A DNA stretch of 64,000 bases from the NCBI GenBank assembly GCA_947359465.1, contig OX375876.1:68702998-68766997 (forward strand). The letters are read 5' to 3'. The notes under the pieces were generated by a model. The model was not told the DNA's origin. It did no database searches and saw only the letters and a list, made by a program, of their open reading frames with translations. Of the stretch, positions 1 to 10,474 are shown in pieces; within the stretch, counting starts at the first letter, position 1, and each line of letters begins with the position of its first letter. This DNA is from Metellina segmentata. Taxonomy: Eukaryota; Arthropoda; Arachnida; Araneae; Tetragnathidae. The translations under genes were made by a program, and so were the position numbers.

Positions 1-574
1 GGCACGTGAGGCTTGATGTTGAACATTCCAAAGTGTAGCAATTACAGAAATAGAGTCAATTGCTTTACTGGCGTCCTCAGTCCAGCAATAGTCAGTCTCA
101 CTGATATCGCTACATTCCTATAAGGGTATATTGCTTTACTTACAGTTATTACCAGATTTAGAGCCTACAATGATGCGAAAAGGCACTTTAAATTTGCTAA
201 TGGTCATTTTAGTGTAAATACTATTTTGCTTTTCATACGAGTACATTAGCGTTCGCATATGAGAAACTCGGTGCCAAAATTTTCATTTTCAAAGGGGAAA
301 TTAAATTATATGAAGGAATTTCATATCTAATTGAAAAAACTATCATTTTTGGAATATGCATAAATATTATATTAACAACTTAACAATATTAACAGCAATA
401 TTAACAATATTAACAGCAAAATAGGACAGTGGCATGAGTCGGGGTGATAAACCTATAACTTACCTACAAGCAAAAATGGAGTTTTTCAATGCAGTTTTAA
501 CCCTGTGAGAGATTTACACCCATAACCACTTTGCAACCGGTAGTCTCTGCGTGACTTCTAACCAAATTTGACCT
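1..574. other. Unassigned AT-rich sequence
   Basis: I see no recognisable gene, transposon end or RNA gene. There is a short direct repetition of an 'aacaatattaacagcaa' motif near 375-420. The stretch leads into the degenerate repeat array that follows. Confidence 0.5.
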
Positions 575-915
575 TGCTAAAGATAATCTTTGCAAAGGAA
601 TCTATTATAAGAAAATTAACTATAAAATATTTCTAAAGGATTCCATTCTAAGGAATTTTGCAATGAAATCCTTCCAAAAGATTCTATTAAAGGAAATGAG
701 CAATAAAATCCTTCCAAAGTATTTTATTCTAAGGAATGGAGTGATAGAATATTTCCAAAGTGTTTTATTCAAAGAATATTAAAGCAATATAAAACGCATT
801 TCCAAAGCATTTTATTCTAAGGAAATGAGAAGAAGAATCTTTCCAAATAAATCAAGGAAATAAGAAAAGTAATTTTTTCAAAGGAATGGTTAAAAGGAAA
901 GGAATAATATAATCT
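575..915. repeat. Degenerate tandem repeat built on a 'ctttccaaaggattctattctaagga' theme
   Basis: Variants of 'aatccttccaaag' alternate with variants of 'ttctattctaagga' at roughly 50-60 bp spacing, about six rounds, each diverged from the others. The same theme occurs at about 20205-20365 and 40385-40545, and as its reverse complement inside the 47335-48310 array. It is therefore a dispersed satellite-like sequence, not a chance feature of this site. Confidence 0.7.
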
Positions 916-960
916 GGTTAACCTTTTGACTACGGCTATAGATATAATAAGCGCGATTGT

Positions 961-1083
961 TTCTTGGTTCGATTCTTATAAATTTGAAGGTACAACTGCT
1001 GTAACATCCGAAGTCTATTATCTTTCTTGGCGCGATTCTTATAACTTTCAAGGTAAAACTGATGTACCAGCCGTAGTCTAAAG
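961..1083. repeat. 63-bp direct duplication
   Basis: 'ttcttggttcgattcttata' at 961 and 'ttcttggcgcgattcttata' at 1024 begin two diverged copies of the same ~63-bp unit, each ending near an 'agtcta' motif. Function unknown. Confidence 0.65.
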
Positions 1084-1234
1084 TTTAAAGGTTTAAAATG
1101 TTTGTGTGGATTCTTTCACTCAATATGGTATGTAGTTATTTAGTCATATTTAGTAACTACGTCTATTGAATATGATCTATTGAGAATTATTTTGTCATTA
1201 AATAGGCCAAAGACTGGTATAGAGGTAATAGCAC

Positions 1235-1429
1235 TTATCTGCCACGCAGTATGTCGCGGATTGGTTCAAATTCCTCAATGTTGGTGATTGTCCTGTTAAC
1301 AGAAGCTGCGACGCATTCATTGAGTGCTCCTTTAGAAGAAGCAGTCAGTTGACCCTTTGTAGTGTCGAAGGCCAAGAGGTCAATGATCGGACATTCAAAT
1401 GAAAGAATAAATAACAAACATTTAGTCAT
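1235..1429 (-). CDS. Weak candidate exon, 64-residue ORF of unknown function
   Basis: This is an open frame of 64 codons ending in TAA at its left edge. The inferred peptide is mixed and hydrophilic in its second half (for example NIEEFEPIRDILRGR), less biased than the Phe/Ile/Lys-rich junk ORFs of this AT-rich window, and the local GC content is higher than in the flanks. I do not recognise a domain. The ATG could be fortuitous: a short hydrophobic run follows it, and if this were a terminal exon the start would lie in an upstream exon. No clear splice acceptor with a polypyrimidine tract is visible at the expected place. It could equally be chance or the tail of an unknown repeat. Confidence 0.2.
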   Translation of the reverse strand: MTKCLLFILSFECPIIDLLAFDTTKGQLTASSKGALNECVAASVNRTITNIEEFEPIRDILRGR

Positions 1430-1764
1430 TAAGTATGTTGTGGGGTAAAATTACTTCGACACAAATCGAAAATCTCGACCCTAAGACGATTAAATGTAAA
1501 AAGAGAATGAATATCAGACAAAAGCTCTTGGAAAATCTTGGGAGCTAATTTTAGACATGTCAGGACTATCTGTGGATATATCTGAATAAAATCGAAATAA
1601 ATAACACTGTGTCAAATCCAATCTAAGACTCCAGTGCAGTTATGAAGACCAATCATATAAAAGACTGAAAAGGCATCTGCCATTGCTGAGACCACCTTTC
1701 CGACTAAATGGGACAAACTCGTGCCTACAAGAAAATAAATTATTTGTCTTCCAAGTCATTTTGA

Positions 1765-1927
1765 AGAGAAATCTCGTCCATTAAGAACCGACGAATTTCG
1801 CTTATAACGATTCATCATCTATAAAGATCTGACTAATTTTGTCAATGAGATGAGATCCCTCGTCAACAAGATAGTACCATTTTTTTATAATGATGAGATA
1901 AAGATCTCGCACACGAGTCTTTCTAAT
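1765..1927. repeat. Diverged leading edge of the 43-bp minisatellite
   Basis: Degenerate versions of the downstream unit appear here ('gagaaatctcgtccat', 'ctataaagatctgac', 'gagataaagatctcg') with irregular spacing, as expected at the decayed edge of an old array. Confidence 0.6.
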
Positions 1928-2487
1928 GACAAGAAATCTCGTCCATGAAGATCTGGTCAGTTTTGATAATGACGAGAAATCTCTTCCATGAAGATCTGGT
2001 CAGTTTTGCTAATAACGAGAAATCTCTTCCATGAAGATCTGGTCAGTTTGCTAATGACGAGAAATCTCTTTCATGAAGGTCTGGTCAGTTTTGCTACTGA
2101 CGAGAAATCGCTTCCATGAAGATCTGATCAGTTTTGCTAATGACGAGAAATCTCTTCCATGATCTGGTCAGTTTTGCTACTGACGAGAAATCTCGTCTAT
2201 GAAGATCTGGTCAGTTTTTCTAATGACGAGAAATCTTGTCCATGAAGATCTGGTCAGTTTTGCTAATAACGAGAAATCTCTTCCATGAATATCTGGTCAG
2301 TTTTTCTAATGACGAGAAATCTCGTCCATGAAGATCTGGTCAGTTTGCTAATGACGAGAAATCTCTTTCATGAAGGTCTGGTCAGTTTTGCTACTGACGA
2401 GAAATCTCGTCCATGAAGATCTGGTCAGGTTTGCTATTGACGAGAAATCTCATCCATGAAGATTTGGTCAGTTTTGCTAATGACGAC
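1928..2487. repeat. 43-bp minisatellite, about 13 copies
   Basis: The unit reads about 'gacgagaaatctcttccatg' followed by 'aagatctggtcagttttgct' and a short linker, 43 bp in most copies and 40-42 bp in three. I count thirteen consecutive copies. Copies 3-4 (from 2014) and 10-11 (from 2311) share the same combination of private variants: a shortened 'cagtttgct', then 'ctttcatgaaggtctgg' and 'ctact'. This points to duplication of a multi-unit block. Diverged relatives lie near 18190-18245 and 44380-44575. Confidence 0.92.
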
Positions 2488-3263
2488 ATACCTGGTCGAG
2501 ACAACCACCAGGACCTTAATATTTCTTCTTCTGCCATACTGTAAAAAATTGTAGGAGCAAGAAGATATCAGTTGTACTAAGACGTTCAAAAGTTAAAATT
2601 AAAAAATGGTATCCAATATTTTTTTATGTTGAATAAATTATTTCTTTTGCAAACGACCGAAATTGTGAACTGCCAAAAACAATATTGTTTTTCAACCTCT
2701 TTCCTCTTTTAAAAATATGTAACAAAATATACTCGTGTAATATAAATATCGTGTAAATAGTAAATAAATAGAATTCTAATAACTTTAATCCTTCGTAATT
2801 GTAAAAGAGTTTCTTAATTATCTTCGAAAAAAGTTAAATTAAGCTATAGTTCATATTACGATAATTTATGACTTTATGTGTAGAAAGAGGAATCAAAAAA
2901 GAAGTTACTAAGAATTGCGATAAAATGCATAAAAACGTTAATTTTTTTGTTTTAGTTTAATTTGAGTTTAATTTGAACATAAAAACAATTGAAAGGTGAA
3001 TCTTACTATGCTATTAATTTAATAATTTATAAAATGTATTATCTTATAAAAATAACTTGATATGGGGATAAAATGTTTCAGATAAAAATATAGTTTAAAG
3101 ACAAGAAAAAAAATTTTAATCGATCTTAAATTAAATGACTGCTTTAATTCCTGTTAAATCTATTTTTTCGTTTGATATCATTTTATAAAATGGATTAATT
3201 TAAAATAGTTTATTAAGGCTTGTGTATTTACAAAAACTTTATTTTCTTGGTTTTATAAATTAA
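2488..3263. other. Unassigned, very AT-rich
   Basis: Mostly A/T runs with no open frame of note, no terminal repeats and no recognised transposon. Nothing supportable was seen. Confidence 0.5.
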
Positions 3264-3540
3264 CTAGCAGAAATACCCGGCTTTGTTCGAATTGAGTTAA
3301 TAATATGTTGATGAAAATTCATCATCAATTATTTTTCATAAAAGAATGTTAGCATCATTTAAGTGGACGGCAAAAAAAAAAAATTAATAACATTTTAACT
3401 TCTCCATCGCTTCTACAATTTACTTCGAACACAAATATACATGCATGTGGTATCCATCCATATAATCCATTTCATATTCGTCGCACTTCTGATGAAAGTT
3501 TTTTTTCTAATGTGACTACAGCAGTAGTTGATTTTGATTT
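3264..3540 (-). mobile_element. Helitron 3'-end fragment (same family as the copies at 23269 and 57883)
   Basis: Read on the minus strand this ends in '...cgggtatttctgCTAG' followed by T, the CTRR-T form of a Helitron 3' end. Inward of the end it shares blocks with the 57883 copy: 'cttctacaatttacttcgaacacaaat', 'catccatataat..atttcatattcgtcgcac'. No matching TC 5' end is visible to the right, and the palindrome-rich Helitron starts at 4092, so I read this as a 5'-truncated copy. The inner boundary is approximate. Confidence 0.7.
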
Positions 3541-4091
3541 TTCGAGTGACTACGAATATTCCCGTACATTCATTTTCAGTAAGAATAGAGAATTTTTGGC
3601 AGATAGTCTTGCACTTAGTTTTCCTTAGACGGATCTTGTGGTAGAAATAAAGATTTTATAGCGCTTTTACAAAACGAAAAGCGCTGCATTCAACGAATGT
3701 TTCACATGTATCTAAGTTGAATAAGAACAGTTTCATATGTTCAGTAAACTTCGACTTTCTGTCGCTTAAGACAAAAAATTACAATATTTCAAAATTAGTA
3801 ACTGTGATATTATTCCAATATCAACAAAGTCTTGTTTAAAATTCCCTTTTTTCCAACAGACATACAGTTTGTTTGAATTGAAGTTTGAAATTGAACTCTT
3901 ATGGTACTTTTTTAAATTCACAGGAATTTGGTTTCTAAATAGAAAGCACGTACCTTTTTAGAATAATAGATGTAGTTACTTGGCTATGAAGTAAAACTTT
4001 CAATAACACCGAATGATACCCTAAAAACAAATGATATTTAATTGATTTTAATCGTTTTTTAAATGAAAAGCTACATCAAAATTTTGAATTA
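3541..4091. other. Unassigned AT-rich sequence between two Helitron pieces
   Basis: May include further diverged Helitron sequence, but I could not align it with the complete copies. No gene is visible. Confidence 0.4.
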
Positions 4092-4400
4092 CTAGGGGGC
4101 TCCGCCCCCTGCTCGCTTACGCTCGCCAACCCCCGGGGATTGCTGCGCAATCCCATTTGGTTTGCTTCGCAAACCAACACTCCTTTCACAGATGTCATTT
4201 GGTTTGCTTCGCAAACCAACATTCCTTTCACAGAGTGAAACTATCTGAATAATTCGTATTATGCTGATTTCACTTTCCGGTACATGACGTCACAGCGAGG
4301 GCTTCGCGCCCTGCTCGCTTACGCTCGCCGACCCCGGGGATTGCTACGCAATCCCGTTTGGTTTGCTTTCTCAAACCAATACTTCTTTCGCAATTGATTT
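4092..4400. repeat. Two tandem copies of a GC-rich block of short hairpins
   Basis: Block 1 (4092-4210) has stems GGGGGC-tcc-GCCCCC, GGATTGC-tgc-GCAATCC and TTGGTTTGC-ttc-GCAAACCAA, each with a three-base loop. The last hairpin is repeated at about 4198-4222. Block 2 (about 4295-4385) repeats the order with GGGC-ttcgc-GCCC, GGATTGC-tac-GCAATCC and a damaged TTTGC/CAAA stem. Such GC-rich stems are striking against the AT-rich surroundings. Only block 1 carries the terminal CTAG. Confidence 0.85.
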
Positions 4401-4699
4401 CACTTTTTTTTGCTTTAACACTTAATGCACCCTAAACTAATAGCCGCCTCAGTAAAAAATCTTCTGTATCTTGTTCCCTGTACAATTTTAAGTAAACAGT
4501 GTTAATATCAAAACTTTACGATTGTACGTTGTCGGTAAACTGTCTTGAGAACAGAGGGAAAAAAGCGAGCCCTTTCCCTCGCCAAATAAAAAGAAATCGT
4601 TTTTATGGCAATTGTTGCTACGATAAATTTGATATCTGGCAAACCCGATAGTAGAAAATGCAACCCACTGCTGTTTGCCGAACCAGCTATGCGAACTGA

Positions 4700-5240
4700 A
4701 AAATACGAAATTTGTGTCACCAACTTTTGATTGCATCGAATTTATTTATGAACCAATTTTAAAAATAATTGTACCGTAAGAAAGAGTACATTGTGAGGTA
4801 TACTGCAATATTTTTAAAATTAAAAACTAACAGTAATACTATATAGATATGACCATTTTAGTTTTGTATCGGAAGTTACGATCTGAAAGTTCCGAAAATT
4901 GTATGACCTACTTTTAATTGCATCGATTTTGTTTATTAACCAATTTGAAAAATAATTGTACCATAAGAAAGAGTGTAATGTAGTGTATTCAGTGATGTTC
5001 TCAAATTTAAATAATAATGGTTTTTGCCGTAGACATAACGGTTTTAACAAAACGTAGCGAAAATATCCGAAGATTCCGAATTTTGTATCACGAACTTTTG
5101 ATCGCATCCAATTTAATTATTAACCGATTTCAAAAATAATAGTACCGTAAGAAAGAGTATATTCTGAGGTATACTGCGATATTTAAAAAATTAAAAACTA
5201 ATAGTAATTAGATATAGATACGGCAGTTTAAAAAAAAAGT
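4700..5240. repeat. ~185-bp tandem repeat, three units
   Basis: Corresponding motifs 'acttttgattgcatcgaa', 'acttttaattgcatcgat' and 'acttttgatcgcatccaa' begin at 4723, 4910 and 5094, spacing 187 and 184 bp. Each is followed by 'aataattgtacc.taagaaagagt'. Units are diverged by substitutions and small indels. Open frames on the minus strand here merely run through the repeat. Confidence 0.85.
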
Positions 5241-5596
5241 AACAAAAATGTCCCGATTTTTCCCGAATTTCAAAAAAATATTATCAAGAACCACATTTAA
5301 ATTTCAAAAAAAACTCGACGAGCTGCAAAAATTTACGTTGAGAGGTACTCTTAAAAAAAACTCACGACTAAAGACTGAAATTTTGAATGTGTTTTGCTCA
5401 CTCGCGGAAGAAATTTCACTTCTTCAACTTTAACACTTAATAAAACCTAAACTAATAGCCGCATCGGAAAAAAATCTTAATAATTATCCAGGGAATACGA
5501 TGAAGAACAAAGCATGTTAATTTCATATTTTTCCGATCAGTACTTTCTCGGGAAACCGTCTAAGAATGGAGCTAAACAACAAAAATTTCAATTCTT

Positions 5597-5614
5597 CGGC
5601 GGCGGCGGCGGCGG
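5597..5614. repeat. (GGC)n microsatellite
   Basis: Six consecutive ggc triplets just inside the proposed 5' end of the Helitron candidate. Confidence 0.9.
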
Positions 5615-5638
5615 TAACTTTTTTTTAATATAGAGAGA

Positions 5639-6606
5639 TATTTGAGCTACAACGTATGACTACCCATTTTAATTTAACGTAACCCATCTTACCTTACAGT
5701 TATTTTTTTTTAATTTACTTGTTATTTTAAAATAAGAAATTAGACGTTTTAAAAATATTTTGATGTTATTTTATTTATTTTATGATACAGCAATCTGCAC
5801 ACCATTACGTATTTAACCAAAGATGCAAAGAAAGTTGGTCAAAATATACATATACCTCCAAGGAATTATCAATATCTTGTGATAGTTTGCAGGCAATAAA
5901 TAAATCATTAAAATCTAACTCCTGAATAATATTTCTGCAATAGGTAATATACCGGAACACATAAAAACGAAAACAAATTTCCAATCTCTAAAGAAATGCA
6001 AAATTATGAAAAAACAATTCTGTTCTAACGTGTTATATTTCGACTTCCTGAATACATTCTGAAATAGAACAATTCGACAAAAGACGAAAAATATTGATAA
6101 AAACTTTATAAGCAAAAAGAATCCTCAACTATGACTGCAACATCTCGTTGTCAACTTAAATACCCAATCAAATAATTATAAATAAATTAAATTAAAAAAT
6201 TAAACATTAATTCTGACGTTGCCAGATACCGAAAAGCAAAATTACCCTTTTATGATAATTGAGTTGTTCTTTTAGGCTTTCGTGTTCCATTACAAATTGT
6301 TAGTTATGAAAAATTAAATGCTTTAAATATTGTTTCTTCATAAATCACAAGTATATATAAATATTTTTTTCATCATGGGAAGAAGTAAAAAGTCATTTCA
6401 AACATGAATATTACAATTTAATTTGTTTTTTAAAAAAAATTGTTTTTCGATCAACATTGGTAAAGCAATCTGAGCTGTGTATAGCAATCGTTGTAAACTC
6501 AATGTTATTTCTACGGCGATTTCGAATTGCTTTTGGCTTAGGCATTAGTTTAATTTTAGGCATATTCCTATACAAATTTTTCTGAATCCTATCTCAGTGC
6601 ACCCTT
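5639..6606. other. Unassigned AT-rich sequence
   Basis: No gene, terminal repeat or recognised element. Short ORFs here are Phe/Ile/Lys-rich, as expected from random AT-rich DNA. Confidence 0.5.
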
Positions 6607-7045
6607 TGGCCTGGTGCACACATCCGGTTTTTCAACGTGCGGCGCCGCTGCCGCAAAGCAAGTGCGGTCTGAGATACATTAGATACAATGGAGTAATGCG
6701 CACATGCCTCCGCACGTCCAACTTACGTGCAATTTGTACCGCAGTTCCCCACGGTGCCGCAGCTCGCCGCACACGCGTCTCCGTTCTGAAGCACCTTGTT
6801 TTCACAAATAAATGGAATATAAATAATAATTAATAAATGATTGTATCCAGTAACGTCTATTTTGTTTCAAAATATACTATTTTTTACATCAAGAAAGTGA
6901 AATAAACACGTTTGCTTCGATAGAATATTTATCGCAAATGGCGCGAAATCAGTTCGTGCGTCATTTCACAGTTATGTGTGTCTATTTGGGCTTCGGTGAC
7001 ACAGTGACGCCGGATGTTGAAAAACCGGATGTGTGTACCGGGCCT
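6607..7045 (+). mobile_element. MITE with 'GGCCYGGTGCACACATCCGG' ends, copy 1
   Basis: The left end reads 'ggcctggtgcacacatccgg' and the right end 'ccggatgtgtgtaccgggcc', a terminal inverted repeat of about 20-27 bp, with TA at 7046-7047 on the right. The body is homologous, in the opposite orientation, to 30243-30702 over its whole length, including 'gagatacattagat', 'tttgtaccgcagttccccacgg' and 'tttatcgcaaatggcgcgaaat'. No transposase is encoded. TA flanks suggest mobilisation by a TA-targeting transposase, but the superfamily is not settled. Confidence 0.88.
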
Positions 7046-7049
7046 TACA

Positions 7050-7195
7050 GTATAAGAAGAGTCATCCTGCAAAATTTCAGCTTCTTAGGACTTGTAGCTC
7101 TTGAAATACAGTGATGAGTGAGTGAATTAGTCAGTGAGTGAGTCAGTCAGTGAGTGAATGAGTGAGTGGTATTTGAATTTTATATATATATATAT
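7050..7195 (-). mobile_element. Possible Helitron 5'-end remnant with GTGAGT repeats and (TA)n
   Basis: 'cctgcaaaatttcagcttc' and 'ttgtagctcttgaaatacag' are followed by gtgagtgagtcagtcagt repeats, then 'gtggtatttgaattttatata' and a (TA)n run. I associate this arrangement with the terminal region of arthropod Helitron-like elements read backwards, but the diagnostic TC end is blurred by the (TA)n run. Family assignment is tentative. Confidence 0.35.
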
Positions 7196-7341
7196 ATAAA
7201 TTAAATACACTTAAATGGAAACTCTTATGCGTTTTTATAATTTTGCTGTAACTAATTCATATTTCAACAAGCCATTTTTAAGGTATTGTGTCAAATTATT
7301 TTTTAATTATGAATTGTTTATCTCATATTATTTTTGATACC

Positions 7342-7815
7342 CCAGTGAATATTATTTTTTAAGGTATCAAAAGAGTGTTGCAAGATAATGATATGGAATC
7401 CTTGTGAAAGATTCTCATAAAGATACGAACTGAATAATCTCTCTTTATAGCATTTAGTAAAAACTCTCAACACTTAGTTTAAAATGGAGAAGCATCATAT
7501 TTGATTTGTTTTAATTTCTTGCAATATTTATAAACATATTTATATATATATAATTATTGCAAGTTAAAAAATAAATATTAATAAATATTTATAAATATGG
7601 CAGATACCACAGTGAATATTATTTGTTAATGTATCAAAAAAAAGAGTGTTGCAGGATTATGATATGGAATCATTATGAATGATTGTCATAAAGATAAGAA
7701 TTGAATAATCCGTCTTTACAGCATTTAGTAAAACTCTCAACACTTAATTTAAAATGGAAGAGCATCATATTTTATTTGTTTTTATTTCTTGCAATATTTA
7801 TAAACGGATTTATTT
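7342..7815. repeat. 264-bp tandem duplication
   Basis: 'cagtgaatattattttttaaggtatc' near 7345 and 'cagtgaatattatttgttaatgtatc' near 7609 begin two copies that stay alignable through 'gatatggaatc', 'gcatttagtaaaa', 'ctctcaacactta' and 'ttcttgcaatatttataaac'. They are diverged, so the duplication is not recent. Confidence 0.85.
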
Positions 7816-9292
7816 TTATTTATTCATGTTTCAACTAGTTATTTGTCACTAGTCAACCCTGAGTTATGTAATTCAATAATACTGTACTTTTTAAACAAGA
7901 GTAATATTTCTGTTTTATATTTTTCTCTTAATCTTCTTCACACTTATTCCATTGCAAATTTTGAGTATTTTCAGTGAAAGAATTATAGCTGAAATTATTC
8001 ATTAAAATCAACTCTAAAATTATCTTTTTCCATTAATTTTAGAATATTATCTCTGACAGCTCCTTTCTCTAAATAAGTAACAAGAGATAAATATATCCCC
8101 TAAATCAAAGAAGACTCAGTAGTCGTAACTCCAACATACAGAGAAATCTTTCTAGAAACTTTCAACACGCATGGGAATTTTAACGATTTGAGCACCGGAT
8201 TCTATCTGATATCATTACCTTTGCTCAAAGTTGAAATCCTTTTAAACCACGTCTTTCGGCATCTGACTCACAAATTGATCTGCACCTACTAATAAAGTTC
8301 CCGATCTTCAGCAAAAGAGTTTACTATATTCGTGATAAACAGACTAACTGGGACGAACAGGAAAGGCCTTTGAAGTGTAAATGCTTCGATTTGAAGTGTA
8401 ATGAACGGTGACGGACGAAGCACTAAAACTGGAAAGGACAGTCAGGTTATGTATAAATTGTCTCTGAGCTGTATATTAGTGGACATGTTATACGGAGACC
8501 TAAACGTACTCGTATATTGTTTTCCCTTTTTAGTGAACTTCTTGAAGTGTCTCTCCATTATCTTCCTTCTTTCATTTCAAATCAATAAACAACTAAGTGG
8601 AAAGAAAAATTGTATTGCGAAATCTTTCTCTTTGTTCAGGGAAACCATTACTGCAAAAAGCTAGCATGGTGCCATTTTTAAGTGAAACTACAAAGGTGTA
8701 TGATGCTTTAAGTGGTGTTTTGCCTGTCCTTTATAATATTTTGTAGCAATTGTAGTGTTTCTTTGCTGCCTGGTACCATTCTGCTTGTTCTTGGCTTCTA
8801 ATTTTTATTCTTTGTATGTTTGCCTATGCTTGCATGTATGGTCGTGCAGCTTTAATTATAATTGTTTTTACAAACCCTCTGAGCGAAGCAAAAAGTAGTG
8901 AAGTGGTGAATTTTTCCTAGACACACATAACTAAATAACCATATCTATTGCTTAAGAGAATACTAGGAACTATACTAGTTAATAATTATGCCTTAAATAA
9001 TGCAGCTCTCAGAACAGATTTGTGAGTAAACTCAGGCATAAACTTTATTAGCGGAAAATCTGGTGTTCTTTATAAACATTAGATGCACGGGGTTACATAT
9101 GTGTGTAAAAGCTTCCACCTTTTAGACTTGAGGTAATAACCGCATCTTTAAGTACAAATCTTAACAATGACTGCAGGGTAGACTAAACCATTTGCTATAC
9201 TTTCGTGAGTGGCAACATGTTAAAACCATAGGTCGTGAATTCAAAATGGGGTATATTATTGAGTGCTTATCTTAATAAAGACTAAGGCTCTA
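7816..9292. other. Unassigned sequence
   Basis: No recognised element. An 87-codon open frame at 8401-8664 has a hydrophobic middle, but I see no family resemblance and would expect it by chance. Confidence 0.45.
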
Positions 9293-9341
9293 ATCACTCT
9301 ATTAAGTGCACAGATGTGTGATGTGCACTTAATAGAGTGAT
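9293..9341. repeat. Perfect 19-bp inverted repeat with 11-nt loop
   Basis: Arm 'atcactctattaagtgcac' (9293-9311) is the exact reverse complement of 9323-9341. The loop is 'agatgtgtgat'. No U-tract, transposase or coding sequence is adjacent. The right arm abuts the first unit of the duplication at 9341-9610. Confidence 0.95.
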
Positions 9342-9610
9342 GTTATCTTTCAACTCAATACTGCTCTGCAAGTCACAAGGGCAATATTTACAATCTAACA
9401 TTGAGGTTAACATGCTTTTTTTAAATGGATAAGGCTAGACAAACTTAAGGATCGCGTTTAAGAATAAAGTGTTTTCTTATTTTTGAACCGAGAACTTTGG
9501 TTCTTTGATGAGGAGAGTAACGGAGTAAACTAGTTATGTTATCTTTCGGCTCAATACTGCTGTGCAAGTCAAAAAGTCAATATTTTCAGTCTAACATTGA
9601 GGTTCACATA
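9341..9610. repeat. 196-bp spaced duplication
   Basis: 'tgttatctttcaactcaatactgct' at 9341 and 'tgttatctttcggctcaatactgct' at 9537 continue through 'gcaagtca', 'caatatt' and 'tctaacattgaggtt'. The second copy is partial. Confidence 0.85.
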
Positions 9611-10474
9611 CCCTTTCTGAACAATACATAACAAAAAGAAAAATGAAAGAAACGGTTTTCAAAATTATAACCCTATACGCCTTTAATCAATATAATAATT
9701 CCAAGAGAGCGTCCTCTACAAATAAAAAGTTTTTACAGTAATAAATATTATTGTACAAATCATGGGGCATAGGACTCATAGCTTATTAAAACTTGAATTA
9801 ATACCGCGTTTATAGGAATGCAAGGATATTCAAGGGGAAAGAAATGTTGTTTTGCTCTTGGAGCTTTTACTATTTTGTATAACTATCAGGCATTTAAAAG
9901 CATAAAAACAGTTATTTTACGCCCCCTTTAATCCTTTTTCAAAAACACTGAAAATTCAGCTACATAATTATTAGGAACAGACTTGGTAATCGTTAATACC
10001 ATTTTAATATTTGAACTAATAAAAAATATTCTGTATAAATTAACGTAACTTTTTTCATTTTGAAATGGAACACTAAAACCGCCAGGTGGCTCTCTTTCCA
10101 GGACTTTTTCTTTTAAAAGCAAAACTCTTATCTGTTATTTCAACAATTTTCGAAATTCTTTTTGCTTTAATCTTCTCTCAACACAAACTTAGAGCATCGA
10201 AATGAAAGAAAAATAAATTAATTATTCATTTTATATCTACGTGCTACTTATTCAAGCATGTTAAAAAAACTGTGAAAATATGAGTTAACAGTTCTTGAAT
10301 ATTTAAACTATTAGAGATAACTTTAACAAGACTCTGCACCACTTTATTAACATTTTCAACCAGAGTCGCGACTTAATTTTTCGTATAATTATCTAAATTT
10401 GATTTATTATTGGTTATGTTATGAATAATCGGATATAACATACTTACTTATTATTAAGCAATGATAGAGTTATA
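9611..10474. other. Unassigned AT-rich sequence
   Basis: Nothing recognisable; no coding signal beyond short chance ORFs. Confidence 0.5.

Larger units (their letters stand above)
4092..5638 (-). mobile_element. Palindrome-rich non-autonomous Helitron candidate
   Basis: Read on the minus strand, the 3' end is CTAG (4092-4095) preceded immediately by a GGGGGC/GCCCCC hairpin. The proposed 5' end is TC at 5638-5637 inside 'atCTCTCTATATTAAAAAAA', flanked by A as Helitron insertion (A|TC...CTAG|T) requires. The 3' end is homologous to the smaller element at 25428-26078, which supports its identity. The 5' boundary is inferred from the motif alone. There is no Rep/helicase coding sequence, so the element is non-autonomous. 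Its body holds two copies of the palindromic end block, a three-unit ~185-bp tandem repeat, and a repeated 'taaactaatagccgc' block at about 4434 and 5450. Confidence 0.6.

Noticed and set aside
1928..2487. CRISPR array
   Set aside because: The units are head to tail with no unique spacers and the sequence is eukaryotic in every other respect. The same applies to the 53-bp array at 52392.
3480..3530. Hammerhead ribozyme ('ctgatga' near 3490 and elsewhere)
   Set aside because: No stem II followed by the conserved CGAAA or matching stems was found at this or the other CTGATGA sites I looked at.
7110..7170. GTGAGT repeats as a regulatory or telomeric array
   Set aside because: Short and irregular, and such runs are typical of a transposon terminal region next to (TA)n.
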